Of a stretch of 33,689 nt of DNA, positions 1-8,479 are shown one piece after another. The notes below the pieces were generated by a model that ran no database searches, had not been told where the DNA came from, and worked only from the letters and a program-made list of their open reading frames with translations. The translations under genes were made by a program, and so were the position numbers. The DNA lies in the NCBI GenBank assembly GCA_002715985.1, contig PBAO01000017.1, forward strand, positions 1 to 33,689, written 5' to 3'. Numbering within the stretch: the first letter of the stretch is position 1; every line of letters begins with the position of its first letter. The DNA comes from Lysobacterales bacterium. GTDB taxonomy: Bacteria > Pseudomonadota > Gammaproteobacteria > Nevskiales > Salinisphaeraceae.

Positions 1-864
1 GGCTGGTGTCGTGATCGGGGCCTGGGTGATACGCAGCTCGGTATCGTGCAGGCCGCGATCCTGCCAGCGCCCGTCGAACGTGATACGTGTGTTGCCGCGG
101 GTTTCCGCGGTGTCGTGATCAGCCAGGGCCGAGAGCAGCCTCGGGGCGTTCAGGCCCTTGATATCGAGATGCCAGCGTGCCTCGGCGGCTGGGTCTACCG
201 GCCCGGCCAGCCGGCCGGTCGCGGATACGTCCTGCCACCACTCAGGCCCGTCCGCGCTCGCGCTGGCCGCAAGCTGGCCGGGAGCGTTTTCCGAGATATC
301 GATATCGATGTCCTGCCAGCGCGCCCGGCCGTCGGGCAGGCGCTCGGACACCACGGTGAGCTGGCCGTCCGCCACGATCAGCTCGCTGAGGCGCCTGCGC
401 AGCTCGGCCACGCGTGTCAGGTCGAAACCCCCGGTGTCACGGGCCGGCCAGTGGGCCAGGCGGGGCCGGCCTTCGTCGGTGAGCACGGTCAATTTGGGCG
501 TGTCGAGGCGGATGCCGTCGGGAATATACTGGCCGCGTACCAGGTCGAGCAGCGAAAACGCCAGGCCGACGTGTTTGGCCGTGAATGCCGGTGCCTGCTC
601 GCCGTGGGGCGTGATGGCCAGATCATCGAGATAGACCATTGGGCCCTGGCGCGATATGCCCAGCGACAGGCCGTCGATGTCGATATCGGCATCGAGCGTC
701 TGTTCCAGGCGCGCGATGAGGGCGTCCTGATAATCCGGCACGAACCGATCGGCCAGCGGAATACCCACCACGGCTGCCCCCACCAACAACACCAGCAGGA
801 CGGCCAGGCCGATCAACGGCCGACGAACCCAGCGCCGTCGTCGACGACGGGATGCTTCAGTCAT
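1..864 (-). CDS. yhdP: YhdP/AsmA-like envelope protein, N-terminal part (runs off the window)
   Basis: The frame is open from the ATG at 864 to the window edge (288 codons), so only the N-terminus is present. The protein starts with an Arg cluster (residues 6-15) and one hydrophobic segment at about residues 17-35. An AsmA-like start follows, with motifs such as DRFVPDYQ and then IDGLSLGISRQGP. That topology, a single N-terminal anchor and a long periplasmic body, fits the YhdP/TamB/AsmA group of large proteins implicated in phospholipid transport between inner and outer membrane. The position directly downstream of rng on the same strand matches the rng-yhdP order of many gammaproteobacteria, which is the strongest argument for YhdP. 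No good SD is visible before the ATG, and 160 bp separate it from rng. Another AsmA-family member cannot be excluded from this fragment. Confidence 0.75.
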   Translation of the reverse strand, partial: MTEASRRRRRRWVRRPLIGLAVLLVLLVGAAVVGIPLADRFVPDYQDALIARLEQTLDADIDIDGLSLGISRQGPMVYLDDLAITPHGEQAPAFTAKHVGLAFSLLDLVRGQYIPDGIRLDTPKLTVLTDEGRPRLAHWPARDTGGFDLTRVAELRRRLSELIVADGQLTVVSERLPDGRARWQDIDIDISENAPGQLAASASADGPEWWQDVSATGRLAGPVDPAAEARWHLDIKGLNAPRLLSALADHDTAETRGNTRITFDGRWQDRGLHDTELRITQAPITTPA

Positions 865-1024
865 GGTTGGGCCGGGCGGGCGATCGTGGGTCAAGCATCG
901 GCGGGTATACGGGCACCGGATAGAACGGCGGCATCAAACGCTTGCAGCGGATCGATGAACGCGGCGTCGCAATCGCCCGGCGCGCGACAGTCCACGCCCC
1001 GGCTTACGACATCAAGCGGTTAGC

Positions 1025-2530
1025 TTACAGGACGACCACATCGAATTGTTCGGGCCCGTAGAGGGTTTCGGCCTGGAGCTGGATGTCGCAACTCAGCTGC
1101 TGCGACAGTTCCGCCAGGGGAGCGGCCTGGGCATCGAGCAGCTCATCGACCGTGTCCGGGGCCGCCAGAATGAGCAGGCGCTCGGCGGCCATATCGGCCG
1201 GGCGCTGGCTGTGGCGGCGCGTGATCTCGCGAAACAGCTCGAAGATCACGGTTTCCGGCGTCTTGAGCTGGCCCCGGCCCTGGCACGTCGGACACGGCGC
1301 GCACAGCAGCTGTTCCAAGGATTCACGGGTACGCTTGCGGGTGACTTCAACCAGGCCGAGGGCGGAGATGCCGCCCAGCGTGGTTTTGGCAGGGTCGGCG
1401 GCCAGCGCGCGCGTGAGCTGGTCGAGCACCTGGGTCTTGTGGCCGGCATCGACCATGTCGATGAAGTCGATGACGATGATGCCGCCAAGATTGCGCAGGC
1501 GCAGTTGCCGGGCGATCGTCTGGGCGGCCTCGAGATTGGTGCGCAGTACGGTCTGCTCGAGGCTGCGGGTGCCCACGAAACCGCCCGTGTTCACATCGAC
1601 CGTGACCATGGCTTCGGTCTGCTCGATAACGAGAAACCCGCCGGATTTCAGCGGCACCTGGGGCTGCAGGGCCCGCTCGATGGCATCTTCGATGCCGTAT
1701 TGCGAAAAAAGCGGCGCCGGCCCGTCGTGCAACAGAACACGATCAGCCAGCTCCGGGGCAAAGCGCGCGGTGAAGGCCCGCATGTCCTGCCAGGCGCTGT
1801 GATCATCGATGAGTACGGCATCAACGTCCGGCGTAAGCAGGTCGCGCAGCATACGAATCGGCAGTGGCAAGTTGCCGTAGACCAGCGTTTCCACGGGCAC
1901 ACGCTTGGCACTGGCCTGGATATCGGCCCAGACGGCCGCCAGAAACCGCATGTCGGCGGCGATGGCCGCCAGATCGCAGCCATCGGCCACGGTGCGCACG
2001 ATGAAACCGCCGGTAAGCCCCAGTTCCTCGCGTAGCCGGGTGATGCCCTCGTGCAGGCGCGCCCGTTCACCGTCGGCCTCGATACGCGCGGATATGCCGA
2101 TACGCGGGGTATAGGGCATGTAAACAAGAAACCGTGACGGCAGGGCCAGATCCGTCGTCAGGCGCGCGCCTTTGGTGCCCATGGCGTCACGGCTGACCTG
2201 TACCAGTACGCGATCCTGGGCCACCAGGCGTTGTTCGATACGAGATCGGGCCGTGGCTGCATCGCTTGGGCGCACCATATCGGCCAGCTGTAGAAACGCC
2301 GCGCGTGCCAGGCCGACATCAACGAATGCGGCCTGCATGCCGGCCAGCACGCGTTGGACACTGCCCAGATAGATATTGCCGACCGCACTGGCCGTGGCGT
2401 CTCGCTGGACATGAATATCCTGCAGGATGCCGTTTTCGATCTGTGCCGCGCGGGTTTCGCCCAGACCGGCGTTGACCAGAATCTCGATCCGGGGGGAGGC
2501 TGCCTGGCGTTGTGGGGCCGCGTCACTCAC
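1025..2530 (-). CDS. rng: Ribonuclease G
   Basis: RNase G is the short paralogue of RNase E. It cuts single-stranded 5'-monophosphorylated RNA, matures the 16S rRNA 5' end and turns over some mRNAs. The 501-residue product has an S1 domain (about 38-125, with GNIYLGSV and AAFVDVG). The DNase I-like catalytic core carries the two metal-binding aspartates, D312 in VTVDVNTGG and D355 in IIVIDFIDM. The zinc-link CxxCxxC lies at 410-416. Length is normal for RNase G, and the long RNase E tail is absent. The start is a GTG at 2530, chosen because homology begins about 14 residues later and no better codon lies upstream in frame. No SD is visible. The maf gene that often precedes rng is missing here; rlmH lies directly upstream after a 135-bp gap. 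Confidence 0.95.
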   Translation of the reverse strand: MSDAAPQRQAASPRIEILVNAGLGETRAAQIENGILQDIHVQRDATASAVGNIYLGSVQRVLAGMQAAFVDVGLARAAFLQLADMVRPSDAATARSRIEQRLVAQDRVLVQVSRDAMGTKGARLTTDLALPSRFLVYMPYTPRIGISARIEADGERARLHEGITRLREELGLTGGFIVRTVADGCDLAAIAADMRFLAAVWADIQASAKRVPVETLVYGNLPLPIRMLRDLLTPDVDAVLIDDHSAWQDMRAFTARFAPELADRVLLHDGPAPLFSQYGIEDAIERALQPQVPLKSGGFLVIEQTEAMVTVDVNTGGFVGTRSLEQTVLRTNLEAAQTIARQLRLRNLGGIIVIDFIDMVDAGHKTQVLDQLTRALAADPAKTTLGGISALGLVEVTRKRTRESLEQLLCAPCPTCQGRGQLKTPETVIFELFREITRRHSQRPADMAAERLLILAAPDTVDELLDAQAAPLAELSQQLSCDIQLQAETLYGPEQFDVVVL

Positions 2531-2598
2531 CGCGGGACTGCGCCGACTCGCGGCGCGCGAACTTCTGCGTGAAAAAACAATATCTTGCTCATACAGCG

Positions 2599-2627
2599 AT
2601 TGTCATGAGCCGGCCCCGATCTGACAA
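2599..2627 (-). promoter_or_regulatory. Candidate sigma70 promoter for rng
   Basis: On the minus strand TTGTCA (2627-2622) and GACAAT (2604-2599) are separated by exactly 17 nt, in the 135-bp gap between rlmH and rng. Each box matches the consensus at four or five of six positions. A 21-codon reading frame (ATG at 2592, beginning MSKILFFHAEV) lies between this promoter and rng, and its TGA overlaps the rng GTG. It could couple translation or be chance. Confidence 0.35.
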
Positions 2628-2665
2628 CTGAACAAACATCGTAGGCGCCCGATGAGCGAAAGCGA

Positions 2666-3136
2666 TTACGCCCGATGATAGGGGTGCCCGATGAGCATGC
2701 TGTGGGCCCTGAAGAGTTGCTCGGCAACGATCACACGAACCAGTGGGTGGGGCAGGGTCAATGCCGACAACGAGCGGCGGCTATCGGCGCGTTGACGCGA
2801 GGCCTGGCCCAACCCGTCCGGGCCGCCCACGAGAATTGCACGATCACGCCCGTCGGCCATCCAGTCGCGCAGATCGTTGGCCAGGGCCTGTGTCGACCAT
2901 GCCTTGGCATCGACATCGAGGGCGATGACGTGTTCATCGCGCCCGATGGCTCGGGTCATACGCTCGTCTTCAGCGGCGATCGCCCTGGCGGCATCGCTGG
3001 CCTGCTTGCGCATGCCGGGCGCGATCTCGACCAGCTCCAGGCGGCACTCACGCGGCAGGCGGGCGGCATAATCCGCGTAGGCGCTGGTCACCCATTTGGG
3101 CATCTTGCGGCCGACCGCGATCAGGCGGATACGCAT
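2666..3136 (-). CDS. rlmH: 23S rRNA (pseudouridine1915-N3)-methyltransferase RlmH
   Basis: RlmH is a small SPOUT-class methyltransferase that methylates pseudouridine 1915 in helix 69 of 23S rRNA, using S-adenosylmethionine on the assembled 70S ribosome. The 156-residue product has the family start (MRIRLIAVGRKMPKW), the SAM-loop region ILVGGPDGLG, a TLPHPLVRVIVAEQLFRA block and the diagnostic C-terminal IGHPYHRA. Length is almost identical to the E. coli protein. It sits 10 bp downstream of rsfS, and the rsfS-rlmH pairing is one of the most conserved in bacteria, so co-transcription is very likely. Confidence 0.96.
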   Translation of the reverse strand: MRIRLIAVGRKMPKWVTSAYADYAARLPRECRLELVEIAPGMRKQASDAARAIAAEDERMTRAIGRDEHVIALDVDAKAWSTQALANDLRDWMADGRDRAILVGGPDGLGQASRQRADSRRSLSALTLPHPLVRVIVAEQLFRAHSMLIGHPYHRA

Positions 3137-3146
3137 GACGAACCTG

Positions 3147-3563
3147 CTAGGTCGGCGAGCTGTTGGCTCCCGTGGTGGCCAGATCCACGTCCCAGAGTTT
3201 TTCGATCTGGTAATAGGCCCGTGTGACCGGCTGCATGATATGCACGACCACGCCGTTGAGATCGATGAGCACCCACTCGGCCTGGTCCAGGCCTTCGACG
3301 CGCGGTGCCAGGCCCTGGGCCTTGGCGTGCTGAACCACGGTCTCGCCGAGACGTTTGACGTGCCGATTGGTACGCCCGGTGCAGATCACCATGTGATCGG
3401 CGATCGTGGTCAGCTCGGCCACGTCGAAGACCTTGACCGATTCGCCCTTGAGCTCACCCACGGCATCCACGGCTAGCCGCAGCAGCGGCGCGTCGGCCGG
3501 AATATCGGCCAGGATATGATCAATCGCGGTGAGATCGGTGTTTTGTTCTTGTGCAACCATCAT
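3147..3563 (-). CDS. rsfS: Ribosomal silencing factor RsfS
   Basis: RsfS binds ribosomal protein L14 and blocks joining of the 30S and 50S subunits, dampening translation in stationary phase or starvation. The DUF143/Iojap core is clear: a LKGESVKVFDV segment, DHMVICTGRTNRHVKRL, then EWVLIDLNGVVVHIM and YYQIEKLWD. At 138 residues it is somewhat longer than the E. coli protein because of both an N-terminal extension and a short Ser/Thr-containing tail. The ATG at 3563 overlaps the nadD stop by four bases (ATGA), indicating translational coupling. Confidence 0.95.
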   Translation of the reverse strand: MMVAQEQNTDLTAIDHILADIPADAPLLRLAVDAVGELKGESVKVFDVAELTTIADHMVICTGRTNRHVKRLGETVVQHAKAQGLAPRVEGLDQAEWVLIDLNGVVVHIMQPVTRAYYQIEKLWDVDLATTGANSSPT

Positions 3564-4246
3564 GTGCTCTGCGCGCGGGGCGCGCGGTAGATATCGGTAT
3601 CCATAATGTCCTCGAGGATCACCTCGGGCAAGAGATAGCGGGGGCTGGCACCGGCGGCGATCAGTTCGCGGATACGGCTGGCGGATATCACCAGCGGCGG
3701 CGGCGCGTAACTGTATATCAAGCCGGTGGGCTGATTCTTCAAGGCGGCCGGATCACTCACCCCACGCTCGGCCAGCAGCTCCACGGCTTCCGGGGCCAGT
3801 TCGGCAGGCAGGCCGGGCCGCTCGATCAACACGATATGCGCGTGATCGAAGAGTTCCTGCCAGCGATTCCAGGACGGCAGTTTGGCAAAGACATCCCGGC
3901 CCATGATCAGACACAGCGGGTGCTCGGGGAAATCGCTGCGCAGCGAGGCCAGCGTGTCGACCATATAGCTGTGGCCTTCGCGCATCAGCTCGCGATCGTC
4001 CAGGGCCAGAAGCGGCTCGTCGGCGGTGGCCACACGGATCCACTTGGCACGCTGGCCGGGGGTGGCGCCGGGTTGCTCGCGGTGCGGCGGCCGGCCGTTG
4101 GGAATCAGGCGCACCTGGGCCAGGTCAAGCTCGGTGGCAAGCTCCATGGCCAGGCGCAGATGCCCGTTATGTACCGGATCGAACGTGCCGCCCAGAACAC
4201 CGATCGGGGCGCCGGCCGGCCCCAGGGGAGGTTGTTTAGCGGACAT
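3560..4246 (-). CDS. nadD: Nicotinate-nucleotide adenylyltransferase
   Basis: NadD transfers AMP from ATP to nicotinate mononucleotide, giving deamido-NAD in NAD biosynthesis. The 228-residue product shows the nucleotidyltransferase signature [15 protein letters not shown] near the N-terminus and the second ATP-binding motif ISASRIRE near the C-terminus. The reading frame extends upstream to 4387, but that part lies wholly within the proA 3' end. The ATG at 4246, giving [12 protein letters not shown] before the GGTFDP motif, yields the usual length and is preferred. It overlaps the proA stop by 11 bases. The chain proA-nadD-rsfS-rlmH is a standard proteobacterial operon. Confidence 0.94.
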   Translation of the reverse strand: MSAKQPPLGPAGAPIGVLGGTFDPVHNGHLRLAMELATELDLAQVRLIPNGRPPHREQPGATPGQRAKWIRVATADEPLLALDDRELMREGHSYMVDTLASLRSDFPEHPLCLIMGRDVFAKLPSWNRWQELFDHAHIVLIERPGLPAELAPEAVELLAERGVSDPAALKNQPTGLIYSYAPPPLVISASRIRELIAAGASPRYLLPEVILEDIMDTDIYRAPRAQST

Positions 4247-5540
4247 GGCCATCGCCAAAGACGACATATTTCTGCGAGGTGAGCCCTTCCAGACCGACCG
4301 GGCCGCGGGCGTGCAGTTTATCGGTGGAGATGCCGATCTCTGCCCCCAGACCGTACTCGAAGCCGTCGGCGAAACGCGTGGAGGCATTGACCATGACCGA
4401 GGCCGAGTCCACGGCCCGAATGAAGATTCGGGCCCGGGTCACGCTTTCGGTGACGATGGCATCGGTGTGGTGCGAGCCCCAGCGCTCGATATGATCGATC
4501 GCGCTATCCATGTCGGGCACGATCTTCACCGCTAGCGTGGGGGCCAGATACTCGGCGGCCCAGTCGTCATCGGTTGCCGGCTCGATGCGCGGGCCGAGCC
4601 GTTTGCGGGTCTCGGCGCAGCCGCGCAGGGTCACCCCGGCCTGCATCAGGTTCTGAGCCAGTGGCTCGAGGATACGCTCGACCTGTGACTCGGCCACCAG
4701 CAGGGTTTCCATCGTGTTGCAGGTGCCATAGCGCTGGGTCTTGGCGTTCACGGCGATGGCCACGGCCTTTTCACGGTCGGCATCGTCATCGACATAGACA
4801 TGACAGACGCCGTCGAGATGCTTGATGACGGGCATGCGCGCGTTGTCGGCCACGAACTCGATCAGCCCCTTGCCGCCGCGCGGCACGATGACATCGATGT
4901 GCTCGGGCAGGGCCAGCATGGCCCCGACGGCGGCCCGATCCGTGGTGTCCACGATCTGGACGGCGTCTTTGGGCAGGCCGGCATCGGTGAGCCCGCGGGC
5001 CACGGCATCGGCGATCGCCTGGTTGGAGTGCACCGACTCCGAGCCGCCGCGCAGGATCGCGGCGTTGCCGGATTTCAGGCACAGCGCGGCGGCATCCGCC
5101 GTCACGTTGGGCCGCGACTCATAGATGATGCCGATCACGCCCAGTGGTACGCGCATACGCCCGACCTGGATACCCGACGGACGGAAGTTCATGTCCGTTA
5201 GGTTGCCGATCGGATCGGCCAGGGCCGCGACCTGACGTACGCCTTCGGCCATGCGCTCGATACGGGCCGGACTCAGCTCCAGTCGTTCGATGGCTGCATC
5301 GTCGAGCTGGCCGCGGGCGTCCTTCACATCGCGCGCGTTGGCCGCAAGGATGGCATCACTCTGGCTGATCAGGGCTTCGGCGATGGCAAACAGGGCCGCG
5401 TTCTTCTCGCCCGGCTCGGCCGCGGCCATACGCCGGGCCGCGCGACGGGCACGCTGGCCCATATCGCGGATCTGTCTATCGATTCGACCGTTCGGGCCAT
5501 CGTGGCCACCGCGGGCGGGTTCGCGAATGTTCGCGCTCAT
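4236..5540 (-). CDS. proA: Gamma-glutamyl phosphate reductase
   Basis: ProA reduces gamma-glutamyl phosphate to glutamate-5-semialdehyde with NADPH, the second step of proline synthesis. The 434-residue product belongs to the aldehyde dehydrogenase superfamily. It contains [20 protein letters not shown], the GGSESVHSN nucleotide region, [14 protein letters not shown], and the catalytic cysteine in [14 protein letters not shown]. The C-terminus [22 protein letters not shown] is typical. The frame is open far upstream (to 6416) through holA, but the ATG at 5540 overlaps the holA stop as ATGA and gives near-family length, so it is chosen. The N-terminus is about 15 residues longer than usual, and an internal ATG ([11 protein letters not shown]) is an alternative start. 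proB is not in the window. Confidence 0.94.
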   Translation of the reverse strand: MSANIREPARGGHDGPNGRIDRQIRDMGQRARRAARRMAAAEPGEKNAALFAIAEALISQSDAILAANARDVKDARGQLDDAAIERLELSPARIERMAEGVRQVAALADPIGNLTDMNFRPSGIQVGRMRVPLGVIGIIYESRPNVTADAAALCLKSGNAAILRGGSESVHSNQAIADAVARGLTDAGLPKDAVQIVDTTDRAAVGAMLALPEHIDVIVPRGGKGLIEFVADNARMPVIKHLDGVCHVYVDDDADREKAVAIAVNAKTQRYGTCNTMETLLVAESQVERILEPLAQNLMQAGVTLRGCAETRKRLGPRIEPATDDDWAAEYLAPTLAVKIVPDMDSAIDHIERWGSHHTDAIVTESVTRARIFIRAVDSASVMVNASTRFADGFEYGLGAEIGISTDKLHARGPVGLEGLTSQKYVVFGDGHVR

Positions 5541-6595
5541 GACAAAGGGCTCGCATGGAATGGGTCGTTGCCACAGACAATCGTCGGGGTCGCCCCCGAC
5601 AATGCAATGATCAATGTTATCAGTTCGTCCCAGGCGCGACCGCTTGCCGCGCCCTTGTTGATGGCATCGAGTCGTGCGGCCTGGCTCAACAGACGCGCCA
5701 GGCGCCGGGGCTCGGCCCGGCGCGCGGCCGTGGCCAGCGCGCGTTTGCGCGGGGCCGGCAGGAATATCTTGCCCAGATAGGCATCCAGCCGGTTGGCACG
5801 CGCGGCCAGAGCGGCCTGATAGAGCGTGCGCAGTTCCTTGACCAGCGCCCAGGTGATCGGCACCACGTCCACGCCCTCGGCACGCAGGCGCGACAGGCTT
5901 TTCAGCGCGCCCCGGGTATCGCCATCGACGGCCTTGGCCGGCAGATCGAAGATATCGAAACGGGCATGGTCGCTGGCCGCTTCGGCGACCTGGGCGCGCT
6001 CGATACGGGTATCCGGATACAACAGCGCCAGACGGTCGATCTCCTGGGCTGCGGCCAGGAGATTGCCTTCGTTCTGGGTGGCCAGTAGCTGGATGGCCTC
6101 GTCGGCCAGGTCGATGTTTTTCTCGTGTGCCCGCGCGGTTATCCAGGCCGTCATGCGCGAGGCCGGCAGGCCCCAGGCATAGCTGACCACGCCGGCCTTG
6201 GCCACGGCCTTGTACCAGGCGGCCTTGCGCGCCGAGCTGACCAGGCCGGGTGCAACGATCAAAAGCAGCGTGTCCGGCGTGTCGCGCTTGACGAAATCGA
6301 CGATGGCCGCGCTGCCGGCCTTGCCGCCGGGCCCCTTGTCCGGCAGATGCAGCTCGACGATACGGCGCTCGGCGAACAGGGACTGGGTGGCCCCGGCATC
6401 GGCCAGCTGCGCCCAATCGAAGCCGGGTTCGGCGTGCAGGATGTCTCGCTCGTCAAAGCCTTCACGCCGGGCACGGGCGCGCACGGCATCCGCGGCCTCG
6501 ACCACGTGCAACGGTTCCTGTCCGCCGATCAGATAACAGCGGGCCAAAGGATGCCGGGCGAATTCGCGTGCGAAATCCTCGGCGCGAATATCCAT
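5537..6595 (-). CDS. holA: DNA polymerase III subunit delta
   Basis: HolA is the delta subunit of the clamp-loader complex. It opens the beta clamp so that it can be placed on primed DNA. The 352-residue length matches the family. Recognisable parts are the N-terminal [20 protein letters not shown], the beta-contacting region around residues 60-85 ([18 protein letters not shown]), and the C-terminal collar region with [13 protein letters not shown]. In many gammaproteobacteria holA follows leuS and lptE. Here it follows speD by 10 bp, so the upstream context is rearranged. It overlaps proA by four bases and is probably co-transcribed with it. Confidence 0.92.
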   Translation of the reverse strand: MDIRAEDFAREFARHPLARCYLIGGQEPLHVVEAADAVRARARREGFDERDILHAEPGFDWAQLADAGATQSLFAERRIVELHLPDKGPGGKAGSAAIVDFVKRDTPDTLLLIVAPGLVSSARKAAWYKAVAKAGVVSYAWGLPASRMTAWITARAHEKNIDLADEAIQLLATQNEGNLLAAAQEIDRLALLYPDTRIERAQVAEAASDHARFDIFDLPAKAVDGDTRGALKSLSRLRAEGVDVVPITWALVKELRTLYQAALAARANRLDAYLGKIFLPAPRKRALATAARRAEPRRLARLLSQAARLDAINKGAASGRAWDELITLIIALSGATPTIVCGNDPFHASPLS

Positions 6596-6605
6596 CAGTG
6601 ATCCA

Positions 6606-7367
6606 TCAGTTGAAGTTGCGCCCGTAGAAGATGTCGGTGATTTCGCCGGCGATACGCTCGGTGAGCGTTTCTGCCTCCTCGGGCGTGAGATCGGCGGCGT
6701 TTTCGGCGAACAGATATTCGTCCAGATCGAATTCCGTCAGGCGCATCTTGGTATGAAAGATGCGCTCGGAGAGCACGTTGACATCCACCATCTGATACCG
6801 ATCCCGAATATCGGGGGCGATGTAGTCCTGAATCGAGGCGATCTTGTGGTCGATGAAATGCTTGCCTCCGTCAACATCGCGCGTGAAGCCGCGCACACGA
6901 TAATCCAGGGTCACCACGTCGGATTCGAAGCTGCGGATCAGGTGATCGAGTGCTTTCAACGGCGAGATCAGGCCGCAGGTCGAGACATCGATATCCGCCC
7001 GGAAGGTCGAGATGCCGTCATCCGGATGGAACTCCGGATAGGTATGCACCGTGATATGGCTCTTGTCGAGATGACCGACCACGGCATCGGGTGCCGGGCC
7101 TTCGTAGGCGGTCTCCTCGGCGATGAGGATCGTCACTGATGCGCCTTCCGGCTCATAGTCCTGGCGGGCGACGTTCAGGATATGCGCCCCGATCATGTCC
7201 GAGACCTCGGTGAGGATCTGGGTCAAGCGGTCGGCGTTGAACATATCGTCGAGATAGGCGATATAGGCTTTTTTCTGTGCCTGCGTACGGGCATAGCAGA
7301 TGTCGTAGATATTGAACGACAACGATTTTGTCAGGTTGTTGAAGCCATGCAGCCGGAGTTTGTCCAT
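6606..7367 (-). CDS. speD: S-adenosylmethionine decarboxylase proenzyme
   Basis: SpeD decarboxylates S-adenosylmethionine to provide the aminopropyl donor for spermidine. It is made as a proenzyme that cleaves itself and turns a serine into the catalytic pyruvoyl group. The cleavage motif [14 protein letters not shown] is intact, with the scissile K102-S103 pair. The following blocks [43 protein letters not shown] and [16 protein letters not shown] are diagnostic of the longer E. coli/Pseudomonas type. The ATG at 7367 ([12 protein letters not shown]) gives 253 residues; the frame runs on upstream to 7520 without family similarity. No speE is adjacent, so the aminopropyltransferase must lie elsewhere. 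The osmC-like gene is upstream by 80 bp. Confidence 0.96.
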   Translation of the reverse strand: MDKLRLHGFNNLTKSLSFNIYDICYARTQAQKKAYIAYLDDMFNADRLTQILTEVSDMIGAHILNVARQDYEPEGASVTILIAEETAYEGPAPDAVVGHLDKSHITVHTYPEFHPDDGISTFRADIDVSTCGLISPLKALDHLIRSFESDVVTLDYRVRGFTRDVDGGKHFIDHKIASIQDYIAPDIRDRYQMVDVNVLSERIFHTKMRLTEFDLDEYLFAENAADLTPEEAETLTERIAGEITDIFYGRNFN

Positions 7368-7447
7368 GTAGGGCGGTTCCGCGTCGGGCCGGGGAAACGA
7401 GGGCGGGCAGGTATCGGGACGGTGTGCTTGCCCCGTCGACCCATCGC

Positions 7448-7867
7448 TCAGTCGGCAGCTTCGATGGTATAGCCGTGCGTCATGTTGACGGTTTCTTGCA
7501 GCATGATCGAAGCCGAGCAATATTTCTCGGCCGATAGCTCCACCGCACGCGCAACGTGTTTTTCCTTGAGGTCATGCCCGGTCACGATGAACTGGACATG
7601 GATATCGGTGAACACCTTCGGCTCGGTCTCGGCGCGTGTGCCGTCCAGCTCGATCCGACAGCCCGTCACATCTTGGCGCGATTTCTTCAGGATATGCATG
7701 ACATCCATCGCGCTGCAGCCCCCCACGGACAACAACAGCATCTCCATGGGCCGAAAGCCCGCATTCTCGCCGCCCAGGTCGGGCGGGCCATCGATCGTGA
7801 TTTCGTGTCCCGAATCAGCCGTGCCGGTGAAGGCCAGGCCCTGGTGCCAGTCGAGTGTCGCTTTCAT
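7448..7867 (-). CDS. OsmC family protein (YhfA-like)
   Basis: OsmC/Ohr-family proteins reduce peroxides through a pair of cysteines. The YhfA subgroup next to crp and speD is less well characterised. The 139-residue product starts [15 protein letters not shown] and has the two family cysteines, one in [14 protein letters not shown] and the other in [12 protein letters not shown]. The ATG at 7867 matches the usual YhfA start; an in-frame ATG five codons upstream (7882) is possible. The order osmC-like then speD is the same as in Pseudomonas, where crp/vfr precedes the osmC-like gene. Here the upstream neighbour is the non-coding end of the TSP3 block. The catalytic activity is inferred from family only. 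Confidence 0.88.
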   Translation of the reverse strand: MKATLDWHQGLAFTGTADSGHEITIDGPPDLGGENAGFRPMEMLLLSVGGCSAMDVMHILKKSRQDVTGCRIELDGTRAETEPKVFTDIHVQFIVTGHDLKEKHVARAVELSAEKYCSASIMLQETVNMTHGYTIEAAD

Positions 7868-8407
7868 TGCCCTGGACGCCATGCTTGGTTGTAACAGTTA
7901 CGTGGGGACGATAATGCCGGAAAAAAGTCGTCGATTCGCGATTGCCGGCCAAACTTATGTGATGCGTGTGCTTGCCTCGAAGAGCCCGGCCGTGTGTCCG
8001 GTGGACGAGTCGGTGCCCTGCGGTGTTGCCCGTCGCGTCTCGTCGGGCACGGCAGGCGACCAAAAGCGCAGCGCTTGCACACGATATCGACAAGCCTCGG
8101 CAAGACCCGATGCCGTCGGCATCCGAGGCGCTGGCGGGCTGGGCGACAACGTGCGTTGTGAATAGCCAGGCCAGCCGATGGGTCGATATCAGATATGCCC
8201 TGCTCTGTGAAAGCGCTTGATTTGCCCGGGCTTCGACGCAGAACCACCTGTCGGCCGTTGCGGGCTGAGGGGGCATGTGACCCGCTGATCGGCAATGAAT
8301 ATCGTGTTTTCAGGCCGGTGTGTGAGCGTGGCCGCCAAGCTGAATCGTCGTCCGGCTCAACGCCGGGTTGCTCTCCATACGCCGAAAACATCGCGGACGA
8401 AGCGCGC
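7868..8407. other. Non-coding spacer between the osmC-like gene and TSP3 gene A
   Basis: About 540 bp without a convincing gene. Open frames exist on both strands but are rich in Arg, Ser and Ala, lack SD sequences and resemble no family I know. A short inverted repeat GTAAC-a-GTTAC (7891-7901) lies about 24 bp upstream of the osmC-like ATG and could be a regulator site. This is the place where crp/vfr stands in Pseudomonas-type genomes, and I see no remnant of a crp helix-turn-helix or cAMP-binding domain. Confidence 0.6.
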
Positions 8408-8438
8408 AAAAAAAGAGGCGCGACTTTCGTCGCGCCTC
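8408..8438 (-). terminator. Intrinsic terminator of TSP3 gene A
   Basis: A perfect 10-bp stem (8415-8424 with 8429-8438, GAGGCGCGAC/GTCGCGCCTC) has a 4-nt loop. On the minus strand it is followed by seven T residues (8414-8408). It lies 41 bp after the stop of gene A. A smaller hairpin with a GAAA tetraloop (8453-8466) sits between the stop codon and this terminator. Confidence 0.93.
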
Positions 8439-8479
8439 GAATGCGTCTACCGGCGCTTTTCAGCGCTTCTATTTAGGGC

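Noticed and set aside
46-1023. Plus-strand open frame of 325 codons at the window start
   Set aside because: It is the antisense shadow of the yhdP-like gene. The minus strand has an anchor segment and AsmA-like sequence, whereas the plus frame has no SD and resembles nothing.
4236-6416. 726-codon frame that would fuse a long N-terminal part to ProA
   Set aside because: The extra part is a shadow of holA in another frame. The ATG at 5540 overlaps the holA stop and gives a normal ProA.
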